Shown here in pieces: positions 46,516 through 55,876 of a stretch of 64,000 bases of DNA. The position numbers and the translations under genes are program-made. The notes beneath the pieces were generated by a model, which did no database searches, was not told where the DNA came from, and worked only from the letters and a program-made list of their open reading frames with translations. This DNA comes from CAIWHR01 sp963843595 (lineage in GTDB: Bacteria > Pseudomonadota > Gammaproteobacteria > Burkholderiales > Casimicrobiaceae): contig CAWJLG010000018.1 of assembly GCA_963843595.1 (NCBI GenBank), positions 62,001-126,000 of the forward strand, read 5' to 3'. Positions within the stretch are counted from its first letter, which is position 1. The number at the start of each line of letters is the position of its first letter.

Positions 46516-47003
46516 CGTCGTCTCTCCATCGATTGTCGGGGTGGGAGCAGGGCTCCGGATGGAATCGAACCGGCGATGGCCCTCGCTCTACTGTAAGACG
46601 AACGAGGCTGTGCGAAATCGACACGACGAACGAATTTTGTCGGTGGCGACGTCTTGCGTGCGCCAAACCCCGAGCTGTCCGTGGCGTAACGTCCGCCGGT
46701 CGTGTGACGCTTTGGTCGCCGACGAGATTGCGGCCATTTGCGGCCGGTCGAGGCCGTGAGCCGGGAAACGACCGGAAGTCCGTCGATCGCCGGTGATCCA
46801 CTTGCCGGACGCGATAAACTCCGGTCGCGTCGCGCGTTCTATGTCGAACTTTTCCAGAAACGCCGTGCCTCAGGTTATCGGGGTGGATCCGGGACGGCGC
46901 TTGTCGACGATGACGACGCGGCAATCGGCGTGCTCCGGCCGGGGTGGTCCGGGTTGCTTGTCTGCCTGCCTTGCACCGGTCACGCTCTTGTCTGGAGACA
47001 ACG
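46516..47003. other. 488-bp divergent gap with no supported gene
   Basis: This lies between the start of the YCII gene and the start of the subtilase gene. The open frames here show no domain or signal peptide. Promoters for both genes should lie here, but I could not pick a reliable pair. A TTCGATTCC stretch near 46555 on the minus strand resembles a tRNA T-loop but has no tRNA around it. Confidence 0.4.
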
Positions 47004-49088
47004 TTGCTGCTCAAGTTCCGCCTGAACCTGTACGTGCTTGGCGCTGCGCTGCTGGCGCTGATCGCCCCGCAAATTCACGCACAGACCGCCGACACCGCCG
47101 CTGCGACGAGCACCGCGCGGGTGATCGTCAAGCTCAAGACCGACTCGCCATTGCTGCGTGCACAGGCCCTGTCCGCCGCGGTGCGCGCGACCAGTCGTGC
47201 CCAGGCGCTCGGCCAGCGGCTCGGGCGGGTGATGAGTGCGGGCGCGGCGGTCACCGAGCGCTCGCAGGTGGTCTTCGCCGACGGCATCAGCTCGGCGGAG
47301 CTCGCGCAGCGTCTGGCACAGGAGGCCGATGTCGAATATGCGGTGCCGGACCAGCGTCGGCACCGCTTCGCGGTTCCCAACGACCCGCTTTACGCCGACG
47401 GCGTGGGGGGCAACGGTCCGGCCGTCGGTCAGTGGTACCTGCGGGCGCCGACGGGCGCGCTGCAGTCGGCGATCAATGTCGAGCCGGCATGGACGGTCAC
47501 GACGGGCAACGCCAGCGTCGTGGTCGCAGTGCTCGACACCGGCGTGCGCTTCGAGCACCCGGACCTGCTGGCGGTGGCGGCCGGCGGCAACCTGCTGCCG
47601 GGTTACGACATGATCAGCGACGTTCCCACGGCCAACGACGGCGATGGCCGCGATGCCGATGCGTCGGATCCGGGGGACTGGCTGACGGATGCCGAGGTGA
47701 CGCGCCGCAAGAGCGAGTTCTACGGCTGCGCGTCTTCGGCGGAGGACAGCTCGTGGCACGGTACGCAGGTTTCCGGGCTGATCGCGGCCCTGACGAACAA
47801 CGGCGTGGGGATGGCCAGCGTCGGGCGCGGCGTCCGCGTGCTGCCGGTGCGCGTGCTCGGCAAGTGCGGGGGCTGGGACTCGGACATCATCGCCGCCATG
47901 CGCTGGGCGGCGGGGCTGCCGGTCCCGGGTATCCCGGCGAACGCGAACCGGGCGCAGGTCATCAACATGAGTCTGGGTGGGGACGGGGCGTGCAACGCTG
48001 CCTATGAGGAGGCGGTGAACGAGGTCAATGCCGCCGGCACGGTGATCGTCGCCGCCGCCGGCAATTCCGCGGGCCATGCCGTCGGCGCACCGGCCAACTG
48101 CGCCGGCATCGTCGCGGTCGGGGCATTGCGTCATGTGGGCACCAAGGTCGGTTTCTCCGATCTCGGGCCCGACGTCGCGATCAGCGCGCCGGGCGGCAAC
48201 TGCGTCAACGTCGACCCGGGGACGCCGTGCCTGTATCCGATCCTGACCACGACGGACACCGGCACGACCACGCCGGCGGGTTCGACCTACACCGATGGCG
48301 TCAACGCGTCGGTCGGCACGAGCTTCTCTGCGCCGCTGGTGGCGGGCACCGCGGCGCTGATGCTGTCGGCGCAGCCTGCGCTGGCCCCATGGCAGGTGAA
48401 GGCGATGCTGCAAGCGACGGCGCGGCCGTTTCCGACGACCGGCGGCGACAACGGCGACGGCACGCCGGTGCTGCAGTGCACGGCGCCGCAGTACGACACC
48501 CTGGGCAATCCGGTCGACCAGTACCAGTGCTACTGCACGACCTCGACGTGCGGAGCGGGGATGCTCGACGCCGGCGCCGCCGTGTCCGCCGTCAAGATGG
48601 CATTCCAGACGACGCCGGTGGTCGAGTATTACTGGGCCGCGCGGGATCACTACTTCGTGAGCGCCAACCCCGCCGAGATCGCGGCGCTGGACGCGGCGCC
48701 GCCGGGCGGCTGGACGCGCACCGGGCAGAGCTTCGGCGCATACACGCAGGGCACGAGTGGGGCCGACCCCGTCTGCCGCTTCTACATTCCCCCGACCTGG
48801 GGCGACTCGCACTACTTCTCGGCGTCACCCGACGAATGCGCGGCGGTCGCGGCGCGCTTCCCGATGTTCACGTACGAGACCGCCAACGCGTTCTACATGG
48901 TCCTGCCCGATGCGGCGAGCGGAGCGTGTCCCACCGGAACGATCCCGGTCTACCGGGTCTGGGACGATCGCGCCGATACGAACCACCGCTACACGACGAG
49001 CATGCCGCTGCGCAACCAGATGGTCGCCAAGGGCTACATCGCCGAGGGCTACGGGCCGAATCTGGTCACGATGTGCGCGCCGCAGTAG
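47004..49088 (+). CDS. Exported subtilisin-like serine protease (S8) with C-terminal DUF5648-like domain
   Basis: I prefer TTG 47004 as start because GGAG lies six bases upstream and the signal peptide (NLYVLGAALLALIAPQIHA) follows at once; a GTG at 46944 adds 20 poor residues. The S8 triad is D178 (AVLDTGVRFEHPD), H252 (SSWHGTQVSG) and S440 (VGTSFSAPLVAGTAAL), with N at AAAGNS. An inhibitor-like propeptide lies between the signal and the domain. After about residue 535 comes a ~150-residue DUF5648-like domain (VEYYWAARDHYFVSANPAEI to NHRYTTSMPLRNQMVAKGYI), also seen in the next two genes. It probably acts in the periplasm or outside the cell. Confidence 0.88.
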   Translation: MLLKFRLNLYVLGAALLALIAPQIHAQTADTAAATSTARVIVKLKTDSPLLRAQALSAAVRATSRAQALGQRLGRVMSAGAAVTERSQVVFADGISSAELAQRLAQEADVEYAVPDQRRHRFAVPNDPLYADGVGGNGPAVGQWYLRAPTGALQSAINVEPAWTVTTGNASVVVAVLDTGVRFEHPDLLAVAAGGNLLPGYDMISDVPTANDGDGRDADASDPGDWLTDAEVTRRKSEFYGCASSAEDSSWHGTQVSGLIAALTNNGVGMASVGRGVRVLPVRVLGKCGGWDSDIIAAMRWAAGLPVPGIPANANRAQVINMSLGGDGACNAAYEEAVNEVNAAGTVIVAAAGNSAGHAVGAPANCAGIVAVGALRHVGTKVGFSDLGPDVAISAPGGNCVNVDPGTPCLYPILTTTDTGTTTPAGSTYTDGVNASVGTSFSAPLVAGTAALMLSAQPALAPWQVKAMLQATARPFPTTGGDNGDGTPVLQCTAPQYDTLGNPVDQYQCYCTTSTCGAGMLDAGAAVSAVKMAFQTTPVVEYYWAARDHYFVSANPAEIAALDAAPPGGWTRTGQSFGAYTQGTSGADPVCRFYIPPTWGDSHYFSASPDECAAVAARFPMFTYETANAFYMVLPDAASGACPTGTIPVYRVWDDRADTNHRYTTSMPLRNQMVAKGYIAEGYGPNLVTMCAPQ

Positions 49089-49135
49089 GGCGCCCGCCGA
49101 TCGCGGGCGCGACCGGCGGGCCGCCGCGTGTTCCG

Positions 49136-50722
49136 CTAGTCGCCGCGCAGGCTCGGCGTGCACGCTGACACGACGTCGGCACCGTACCCTTCCGGAATCC
49201 AGCCCGCGAGCTTCATCTGATCGCGCGTTGCGCTGTCCGGCGTCAGGCGGTGGTTCGGTGCCGCGCCCTGTCCGTTGTTGTAGAGCCGGTACAGCTTCTC
49301 CGTTCCCGCCGGGCAATTGCCCGCGAGGTCCGGCTGCCCCATCAGGTAGACGGTGCCCTCGTAGACCCAGACACCTGCAGCCCGTAGCGCGGCGCATTCG
49401 GGGGCATTCGGTGTGAAGAAGTGCGAGCTTTTCGGTGCAAAAGTCGCGCTGAAGAAACGGCAGACCTCCAGTCGGCCGGCGCCGGCGTCGGTCCAGACCC
49501 GCCAGAACTGGTAAGTGCGGTTCCAGGCGTTGCCGAACAGTCCGTCCTGCAGCACGCGGGTTTCCACCTCGTCGGCGGAATGGAAGTAGTGGTCGAACCC
49601 GGCGTGGTAGAACTCGGTCGCCACCGCCGTTCCCGCCCGCGTGTTCTGCAGCGTCGCGATGGTCAGCGAGTCGGGCGCCGCACCGTTGTGATTCAGCACG
49701 AACAGGCGCTGCATTGCGCGCACGGCCCGCCAAGGGCCACCGCCGACGGCGAACGTGCCGGTCACGGCCTCGGTGTGCGCGTCGATCACGGTCACCGAGT
49801 TGCCACTGTTGTTCACGACGTAGAGATCGCCGCCGATGCCGTCGGCGATGACCTGGTTGGGCGACGTGCCCACAGGAACGGTCTTCACGACGGTGTCCGT
49901 GTCCGTGTCGATGATCGAAAGCGTGTTGTCGGTGGCGTTGGGGACGTAGACGCGATGATAGAGGGCGTTGGCCGCGCCCAGCGTCGAGCCGGCGCCGATG
50001 GGGATGGTCTTGACGACCGTATCGGTGGCGGTGTCGATCACCGACACGGTCTTGTCGGCGACGTTGTTCACGTACACCTTGCCGGCCCACTCGACCACGA
50101 TGACGTTGCCCGGGCCCATGCCCACCGGGATCGTCCGGGTCACGGTGCGAGTGTGCTGGTCGATGGCCGTGACGGTTCCATCGGTCGAGCTCGGCACGTA
50201 GATCTTGCCCGCGTTCGAGTCGGACTCGATCGCGGTCGGCCCCGAGCCGACGGGTACGGTGGCGACAACGGTGTTGGTGGCGAGATCGACGATCGACACG
50301 CTGTTGCTCGCCATGTTCGTGACATAGATCTCGTTCAACTGGTATTCGGACGACAGCACGCGCGGCCGGTTGCCGACGGTGATCGCCGCGACGATTGCGT
50401 GGGTCTTGGCGTCGACGATCGTTAGCTTTCCCGGAGACGTGTCGTTGACGAAATAGACGCGATTCGTCGCGGCGTTGCTCGACAGTCGACGCGGGTTCGC
50501 GCCGACCGGGATCGTCGCGATCACCTGCAACGCGTCGACGTCGACCACCGACAGCGTGCCGGTCGCTAAGTTCGTGATGAAGGCCTTGCGCAGCACGGTG
50601 TCGACGCCGAGTCCTTCGGTGTCTTCGCCGAGCGTCAGCGTGGCCAGCGTGGTCGGGGCGGCCAGCGCGAGATTGCAACACAGCGCGGCCGCGAGCGTGC
50701 AGAGTGTTCTGGCGAATTTCAT
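49136..50722 (-). CDS. Exported YVTN beta-propeller protein with C-terminal DUF5648-like domain
   Basis: The product is 528 residues from ATG 50722, with AGGAGG upstream. A signal peptide ends near LALAA. About seven YVTN-type blades follow (for example SVSIVDLATNTVVATVPVGS and KIYVPSSTDGTVTAIDQHTR), forming a propeller to about residue 345. The remaining ~160 residues repeat the DUF5648-like domain of the protease: TEFYHAGFDHYFHSADEVET, then EVCRFFSATFAPKSSHFFTP and LYRLYNNGQGAAPNHRLTPD. It lies 37 bp after the stop of the upstream partner gene on the same strand, so both are likely one operon. The ligand is unknown; surface adhesion or scaffold roles are possible. Confidence 0.85.
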   Translation of the reverse strand: MKFARTLCTLAAALCCNLALAAPTTLATLTLGEDTEGLGVDTVLRKAFITNLATGTLSVVDVDALQVIATIPVGANPRRLSSNAATNRVYFVNDTSPGKLTIVDAKTHAIVAAITVGNRPRVLSSEYQLNEIYVTNMASNSVSIVDLATNTVVATVPVGSGPTAIESDSNAGKIYVPSSTDGTVTAIDQHTRTVTRTIPVGMGPGNVIVVEWAGKVYVNNVADKTVSVIDTATDTVVKTIPIGAGSTLGAANALYHRVYVPNATDNTLSIIDTDTDTVVKTVPVGTSPNQVIADGIGGDLYVVNNSGNSVTVIDAHTEAVTGTFAVGGGPWRAVRAMQRLFVLNHNGAAPDSLTIATLQNTRAGTAVATEFYHAGFDHYFHSADEVETRVLQDGLFGNAWNRTYQFWRVWTDAGAGRLEVCRFFSATFAPKSSHFFTPNAPECAALRAAGVWVYEGTVYLMGQPDLAGNCPAGTEKLYRLYNNGQGAAPNHRLTPDSATRDQMKLAGWIPEGYGADVVSACTPSLRGD

Positions 50723-50759
50723 GGCGGTCCTCCTGTTACGGTTCGCCCGCATTGCCTTC

Positions 50760-52009
50760 CTACTTGATTCCGACGAACAGCGCCCCATCCGTGCGCGCCG
50801 CGTTGATGACCCCGATGAACAGGCGTTGCGCGATCTGATCGTAGGAACCGATGCCCGACGCTGTGGTGCCGGCGAGCGGGCACCCTTGTCCGCTGAAGCC
50901 AATGGTCACGTTCAGCATCGAGGTGCTCCCTCGCGGAGCCACGGTGCCGGTATACCTGCAGTCACTTGCGATTCCCGTCAGCGCTCCGGAGGCGGTCACG
51001 GTAACCGTCGCCGGGATGAACTCGACGGCGTTGGCGGCAATACCACCGTACGTTCCCGCGACTGCGGCGAGATTGATCGGCTGGTCGTAGTCCGACTCGT
51101 ACAGGAGCGAGAACGTCGTCGGTCCCGACCCGCGCACGACCGTTCCGCCGAACGACTTCTGGGGTGTGTACGTCCCCGAGAGCGAGCCCGCCGTCACGAT
51201 GTGGTTGTCGAAATTGATGTCGATGCCGCTGGTCGACGTAAACGTTCCGTTGCTCGACACCCCCGTTCCCTGCATGACGCCGGCGATCGTTTCATCGGTG
51301 GCGGAGCGCTCGTAGACGAACCAGTAGCTGCCGTCGTCGAGGATGACGCCGCTGAACCATGCGCCATTGGCGAGCGGGCCCTCCCAGCTCCCCTCCGCGG
51401 TCGTCCGGACGACGGGCGGCGGGACGCAGGCGAAGACCTTCAGTCGCCCTGGCCCTCGTAGCTCCAACCTTGGGCGATCATCTGGTTGAACGTGGTCACG
51501 CTCGTCGTGTAGCGGTGATTCGGTGCGCCGCCCTGGCCGTTGTTGTAGAGGCGGTACAAGGGCTGCGTTCCGGTTGGGCAATAGGCGTTGTCGGTGCCCC
51601 AGTCGGTTGCGATCTGGACGTAGAACGCGATCGACTCGAACTGCCAGCCCGGGTTCGTCTTCACGATTGCGCATTCGTCGGCGAACGGCGTGTAGAAATG
51701 CGAGCTCCTCGGATCGAACGCCGTGCTGAAGAAGCGGCAGGTCGGCGACGACGATGCCGTCGGCGCGGACCAGACGTTGAAGGTCTCGCCCGTCCGCTTC
51801 CACAGGCCTCCGAACGCGCCTCCGTCGAGTGCCGCGATTTCGTCGGGGAACGACGTCACGAAATAATGGTTCCAGCCTGCGTAGTAGTACTCGACGGCCG
51901 TCTGCGTCTGCGCGTGCACGGGCGGCGCGAGCGCGAGGGCAATAAGCGCGAACGTTGCGGCCGCATGGGCAATGCGGACGATTGACTTCAAGGACGTCGT
52001 GCCGGACAT
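50760..52009 (-). CDS. Exported protein with N-terminal DUF5648-like domain and unrecognised C-terminal domain; one frameshift
   Basis: ATG 52009 follows GGAGAGG; a signal peptide ends near VHAQ. The DUF5648-like domain runs from VEYYYAGWNHYFVTSFPDEI through RFFSTAFDPRSSHFYTPFAD to NHRYTTSVTTFNQMIAQGWS. A missing base near 51443 breaks the frame in its last residues; the protein resumes with LKVFACVPPPVVRTTAEGS and a beta-rich ~210-residue domain (WEGPLANGAWFSGVILDDGS, GALTGIASDCRYTGTVAPRG) that I do not recognise. The domain end at a Cys-x-Pro matches its two neighbours, supporting the repair. An in-frame ATG at 52171 with AGGAGG is an alternative start. It precedes the propeller gene. Confidence 0.7.
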
Positions 52010-52431
52010 GATCCTCTCCTTTGCACGCGCCATGCGCCGGTCACGTCCGCGACACGCGTGTGCGGTGCGATCCGGTAGCCGCTGGCGGGGTTTGCTTGCA
52101 AGGCGGCGCACCTGCAGAGTGCGCATGACCGCCCCGATTACCGCAGCGAATCGCGGCAGGACAGTCATCATCGCCTCCTCGAGGTGGTGCGCCGATCGAA
52201 GGCTGACAGCGCCACGCGATCGAGCGCGTGGTCACAATGGATTCATCTTTTCACTGTCGCTGCGCCGCGTATTGACCGGAATCAACCGGACAGCGATGCC
52301 ATCGGCGACACGACGGCGGCGCGCAGCGCAAGCGACCTGCGACCCTTTGTCGCCTCCCGCCTGCAATCATCGAAGCGCGGCAGCGTCCGCCCGGGGCCAA
52401 GCGGGCCGCGCGGGATCCGCCGAGGACAAAC
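52010..52431. other. 422-bp gap, promoter side of the DUF5648 pair
   Basis: This stretch lies upstream of the minus-strand DUF5648-domain gene and downstream of the purine locus terminator. It carries an alternative in-frame start at 52171 (see that gene) with a strong AGGAGG. No other gene, repeat or RNA is apparent. Confidence 0.4.
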
Positions 52432-52461
52432 AAAAAGCCCCGACCGTCACCGGCCGGGGCC
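52432..52461 (-). terminator. Intrinsic terminator after the BMP binding-protein gene
   Basis: Read on the minus strand, GCCCCGGCC pairs with GGTCGGGGC across a GGTGAC loop (one mismatch) and is followed by TTTTTG. It lies about 40 bases after the stop of the minus-strand BMP gene at 52502. The GC-rich stem and T run make a standard rho-independent terminator. Confidence 0.8.
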
Positions 52462-52501
52462 CATGTCTGCGGCGCGCGGGCGCCGCGACGGTTGCATTCT
52501 G

Positions 52502-53602
52502 CTACTTCGGCAGCTTGCCCTGCACACCGTCGACGTAGTAGTCCATCTTCGACAGCGTCGCGTCGTCCATCACCTTGCCGGCGGCGAGGCGTTCCTTGCC
52601 TTCGTTGTCCTTCACCGGGCCGGTGAACGGGTGGAACTTGCCGGCGCCGATGTCGGCCGCGGTCTTGTTGACGAGATCCTGCACGTCCTGCGGCACGACC
52701 TTGTTGAACGGAGCCATCTTGATCATGCCGTCCTTGATGCCGCCCCACACGTTGTCGGGCTTCCACTTGCCGTCGAGCTGCGACTGCGCGACCCGGGTGT
52801 AGTAGGCGCCCCACTGGTGGGTGACGGCGGTGAGTTGCGCGTTCGGCCCGTACTTCGACATGTCGGAGTGATAGCCGATGGCATAGACCTTCTTCGCCTC
52901 GGCGGCCTGCACGGCGGCGGTGGAGTCCGTGTGGTGCGTCAGCACGTCGGCGCCCTGCGACACCAGCGTGTTCGCGGCCTCGCTTTCGCGGCCCGGATCG
53001 AACCACGAGTTGACCCAGATGACCTTCACCTCGGCCTTCGGGTTGACGCTGCGCATACCGCGCGCGAACGCGTTGATGCCCATCACCACCTCGGGGATCG
53101 GGAACGCGGCGACGTAGCCGGCGACGTTGGACTTCGTCATCTTGCCGGCGACGATGCCGGCGAGGTAGCGGCCTTCGTAGAAGCGCGCGTTGTAGATGCC
53201 GACGTTCGCGTCGGTCTTGTAGCCGGTCGCGTGCTCGAAATGGACCTTGGGGAACTGCTTGGCGACCTTGATCGTCGGATTCATGTAGCCGAACGAGGTC
53301 GTGAAGATCAGGCTGTGACCGCTTTGCGCGAGCTCACGGATCACGCGCTCGGCGTCCGCGCCCTCGGGAACGCTCTCGATGTACTTGGTCGTGACCTTGC
53401 CGCCGAGCGCCTTTTCCATCTCCTTGCGGCCGGAGTCGTGCTGGAAGGTCCAGCCCGCGTCGCCGATCGGGCTCACGTAGACATAACCGATCTTGAGCGG
53501 TTCGCCGGCCTTGGTCTGCGCGGCGGCCGGAAAGGCGAAGCCGAGCGCGACGGCGGACAGCGCGGCGGCGAGCAGCGCCTTCCTGCGGTGCGGTTGATGC
53601 AT
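52502..53602 (-). CDS. BMP-family ABC transporter substrate-binding protein
   Basis: This 366-residue protein has a signal peptide (KALLAAALSAVALGFAFPAAA) and a Bmp/Med lipoprotein-like domain: IGYVYVSPIGDAGWTFQHDS, SGHSLIFTTSFGYMNPTIKV and GMRSVNPKAEVKVIWVNSWF. It lacks a lipobox, so it is probably a free periplasmic receptor. Relatives bind nucleosides or purines. The adjoining ATPase and permeases and the xanthine dehydrogenase genes argue for a purine or nucleoside ligand. The opposite-strand AI-2E gene separates it from its permeases, so it needs its own promoter in 53603-53852. A terminator follows. Confidence 0.88.
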   Translation of the reverse strand: MHQPHRRKALLAAALSAVALGFAFPAAAQTKAGEPLKIGYVYVSPIGDAGWTFQHDSGRKEMEKALGGKVTTKYIESVPEGADAERVIRELAQSGHSLIFTTSFGYMNPTIKVAKQFPKVHFEHATGYKTDANVGIYNARFYEGRYLAGIVAGKMTKSNVAGYVAAFPIPEVVMGINAFARGMRSVNPKAEVKVIWVNSWFDPGRESEAANTLVSQGADVLTHHTDSTAAVQAAEAKKVYAIGYHSDMSKYGPNAQLTAVTHQWGAYYTRVAQSQLDGKWKPDNVWGGIKDGMIKMAPFNKVVPQDVQDLVNKTAADIGAGKFHPFTGPVKDNEGKERLAAGKVMDDATLSKMDYYVDGVQGKLPK

Positions 53603-53852
53603 CGTTGTTCTCCTGTGGGGGGCGGGGCGGGAAGGCCCGCGGTTGGGGCGAAACCCGCAATTCTACTCGTCCCGGGAACGGTCACACCGCGGCCTCGCCG
53701 CCGCCGCCGCTGCGCTGCGCGCTATCATCGACCTGTCGGCTGGATCCGCGGCCTCCCGTCCCGGTGGCGCGGTCGTCGGCCGTTAGTCGGCGGCGGATCC
53801 GGTCGCGAATTGTCCCAAGGACCGGCGAAGCACACCCCCAGGGAGACCCCGC

Positions 53853-54938
53853 ATGCACCGCGAAGTCACACGCACCACGCTCGCCGTCCTGTCGATCGGC
53901 GCGCTCATTGCCGCGTCGTTCTGGATCCTGCGGCCGTTCCTGGGCGCGCTGATCTGGGCGACGATGATCGTCGTCGCCACCTGGCCCGTGCTGCTCCGCC
54001 TCCAGTCGGTGCTGGGCGGCAAACGCGGCTTTGCCGTCGTCGCGATGACGCTCGTGATGCTGCTGGTGTTCGTGCTGCCGTTCTGGTCCGCCATCGCCGC
54101 TGTCGCCGACTACACCGACGATGTCGGGGCGTGGGCGAAATCGCTGCAGCGGTTGAAGATCCCGCCGCCGCCAGATTTCGTCGCCGCGCTGCCGCTGTTC
54201 GGCGCCAAGTTGGCCGCGTGGTGGCAAGACATCGCGAGCAAGACGCCGGAGGCACTCGCCGCGCAGTTCCAACCCTACCTCGTCGCGACCTTCAAGTGGC
54301 TTGCGACCGAGGCGGGAACCGTCGGCATGCTGATCGTCCAGTTTCTGCTGACGGTCATCATCACCGCGGTGCTATTCGCCAACGGCGAGCAGGCGGCCGA
54401 GGGGATGCGGCGCTTCGGACGTCGCCTCGCCGGCGAGCGCGGCGAGGACGTGATCCGCCTCGCCGGGCAGGCAATTCGCGGTGTCGCCCTGGGCGTCGTC
54501 GTGACCGCGCTTGTGCAGTCGCTGCTGGGCGGCCTCGGACTCGTCGTCGCCGGAGTGCCGTTCGCGGGCGTGCTGACTGCCGTGATGCTGATGCTCTGCA
54601 TCGCCCAGGTCGGCCCGATCCTGGTGTTGCTGCCGGCCGTGGTCTGGCTCTACTGGACCGGCGACACCGTGTGGGGGACGGTACTGCTCGTCTGGACGGT
54701 CGTCGTCGGCACGATGGACAACTTCCTGCGACCGTTCCTGATCAAGATGGGAGCCGATCTGCCGTTGCTGCTGATCTTCGCCGGCGTCATCGGGGGGTTG
54801 CTGACCCTCGGTCTGGTGGGGATCTTCGTCGGACCGGTCGTGCTCGCTGTCACCTATACCTTGCTCGAGTCGTGGGTGAACGACGTCGAGCCCGCCACCG
54901 TCCGCGACGATGCCCGCAGCGGCGACGCCGCGTCCTGA
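53853..54938 (+). CDS. AI-2E family transporter (YdiK-like)
   Basis: This 361-residue integral membrane protein has eight predicted helices and family landmarks FLGALIWATMIVVATWPVLL near the N-terminus and VGTMDNFLRPFLIKMGADLP and LLTLGLVGIFVGPVVLAVTY near the C-terminus. The central soluble loop is about residues 90-150. It belongs to the same superfamily as the permease at 28.7 kb but to a different subgroup. It is intact. It sits on the plus strand within a minus-strand transporter locus, so it splits the binding protein from the permeases and is probably unrelated to purine uptake. Confidence 0.85.
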   Translation: MHREVTRTTLAVLSIGALIAASFWILRPFLGALIWATMIVVATWPVLLRLQSVLGGKRGFAVVAMTLVMLLVFVLPFWSAIAAVADYTDDVGAWAKSLQRLKIPPPPDFVAALPLFGAKLAAWWQDIASKTPEALAAQFQPYLVATFKWLATEAGTVGMLIVQFLLTVIITAVLFANGEQAAEGMRRFGRRLAGERGEDVIRLAGQAIRGVALGVVVTALVQSLLGGLGLVVAGVPFAGVLTAVMLMLCIAQVGPILVLLPAVVWLYWTGDTVWGTVLLVWTVVVGTMDNFLRPFLIKMGADLPLLLIFAGVIGGLLTLGLVGIFVGPVVLAVTYTLLESWVNDVEPATVRDDARSGDAAS

Positions 54939-54952
54939 TCGGGCGCGGGTGG

Positions 54953-55876
54953 CTACGCGTCCGGGTGGAACGGCTTGCCCAGCGATGCCGGCGCGTTGAG
55001 CCGGATCGTCGCGACGTCGCGGGAGATGATCGCGAGCACGACGATCGTCGCGATGTACGGCAGCATCGACAGCACCTGCGAGGGCATCGCGATGCCGCCG
55101 GCCTGCGCCTGGAACTGCGCGAGCGTGACGCCGCCGAAGAGATAGGCGCCGGCCAGCACGCGCCAGGGCTTCCACGTCGCGAACACGACCAGCGCCAGCG
55201 CGATCCAGCCGCGTCCCGCCGTCATTCCCTCGACCCAGAGCGGGGTGTAGGCGACGGCGAGGTATGCGCCGCCCAGCCCCGCGCACGCGCCTCCGAAGAG
55301 CACCGCAAGATAGCGGATGCGCACGACCGGATAGCCGATCGCGTGCGCCGACTGCGGCGATTCGCCGACGGCGCGGACGATGAGCCCGGGCCGGGTCCGG
55401 TACAGGAACCAATCGATGGCGAAGAACAGCGCGAGCGACAGGTAGACGAGCGGATTGTGTCCGAACACGAGCTTGCCCCATGCCGACGTGCCGGCGACAC
55501 CGGCGAGCGAGGTCGACTTCAGTCCCTCGATGACGACGCTCACGTAGTCGAGCCCGACGAACGCGGACAGGCCCACGCCGAACAGCGAAAGCGCCAGCCC
55601 CGTCGCGACCTGGTTCGCCATCAACGTGAGCGTCAGCACGGCAAAGACCATCGACAACGCGGCGCCGGCGGCGATGCCCGCGCCGACGCCAAGCCACGGA
55701 TTCTTCGTCGTCGCGGTGACGATGAACGCGGACACCGCGCCGACCAGCATCATGCCCTCGACGCCGAGATTGAGCACCCCCGACTTTTCGGTGACGAGCT
55801 CACCCAGCGCCGCGTAGACGAGCGGCGTGCCGGCGGCAAGCGTGAGCACCAGCAGTTCCGCGACGTGGTCCATCAT
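54953..55876 (-). CDS. ABC transporter permease (BMP-type nucleoside/purine importer, second subunit)
   Basis: This 307-residue protein has about eight to ten helices of the BPD_transp_2 family, with the signature ALGELVTEKSGVLNLGVEGM near the N-terminus and GGACAGLGGAYLAVAYTPLW in the second half. The ATG at 55874-55876 overlaps the stop of the first permease gene (ATGA), so the two are co-translated. It should form a heterodimer with the other permease and be powered by the ATPase upstream. Confidence 0.88.
   Translation of the reverse strand: MMDHVAELLVLTLAAGTPLVYAALGELVTEKSGVLNLGVEGMMLVGAVSAFIVTATTKNPWLGVGAGIAAGAALSMVFAVLTLTLMANQVATGLALSLFGVGLSAFVGLDYVSVVIEGLKSTSLAGVAGTSAWGKLVFGHNPLVYLSLALFFAIDWFLYRTRPGLIVRAVGESPQSAHAIGYPVVRIRYLAVLFGGACAGLGGAYLAVAYTPLWVEGMTAGRGWIALALVVFATWKPWRVLAGAYLFGGVTLAQFQAQAGGIAMPSQVLSMLPYIATIVVLAIISRDVATIRLNAPASLGKPFHPDA

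Noticed and set aside
46540..46620. Possible tRNA on the minus strand (GGTTCGATTCC T-loop-like string)
   Set aside because: No acceptor stem, D-arm or anticodon arm can be folded around it, and the T-stem does not pair.
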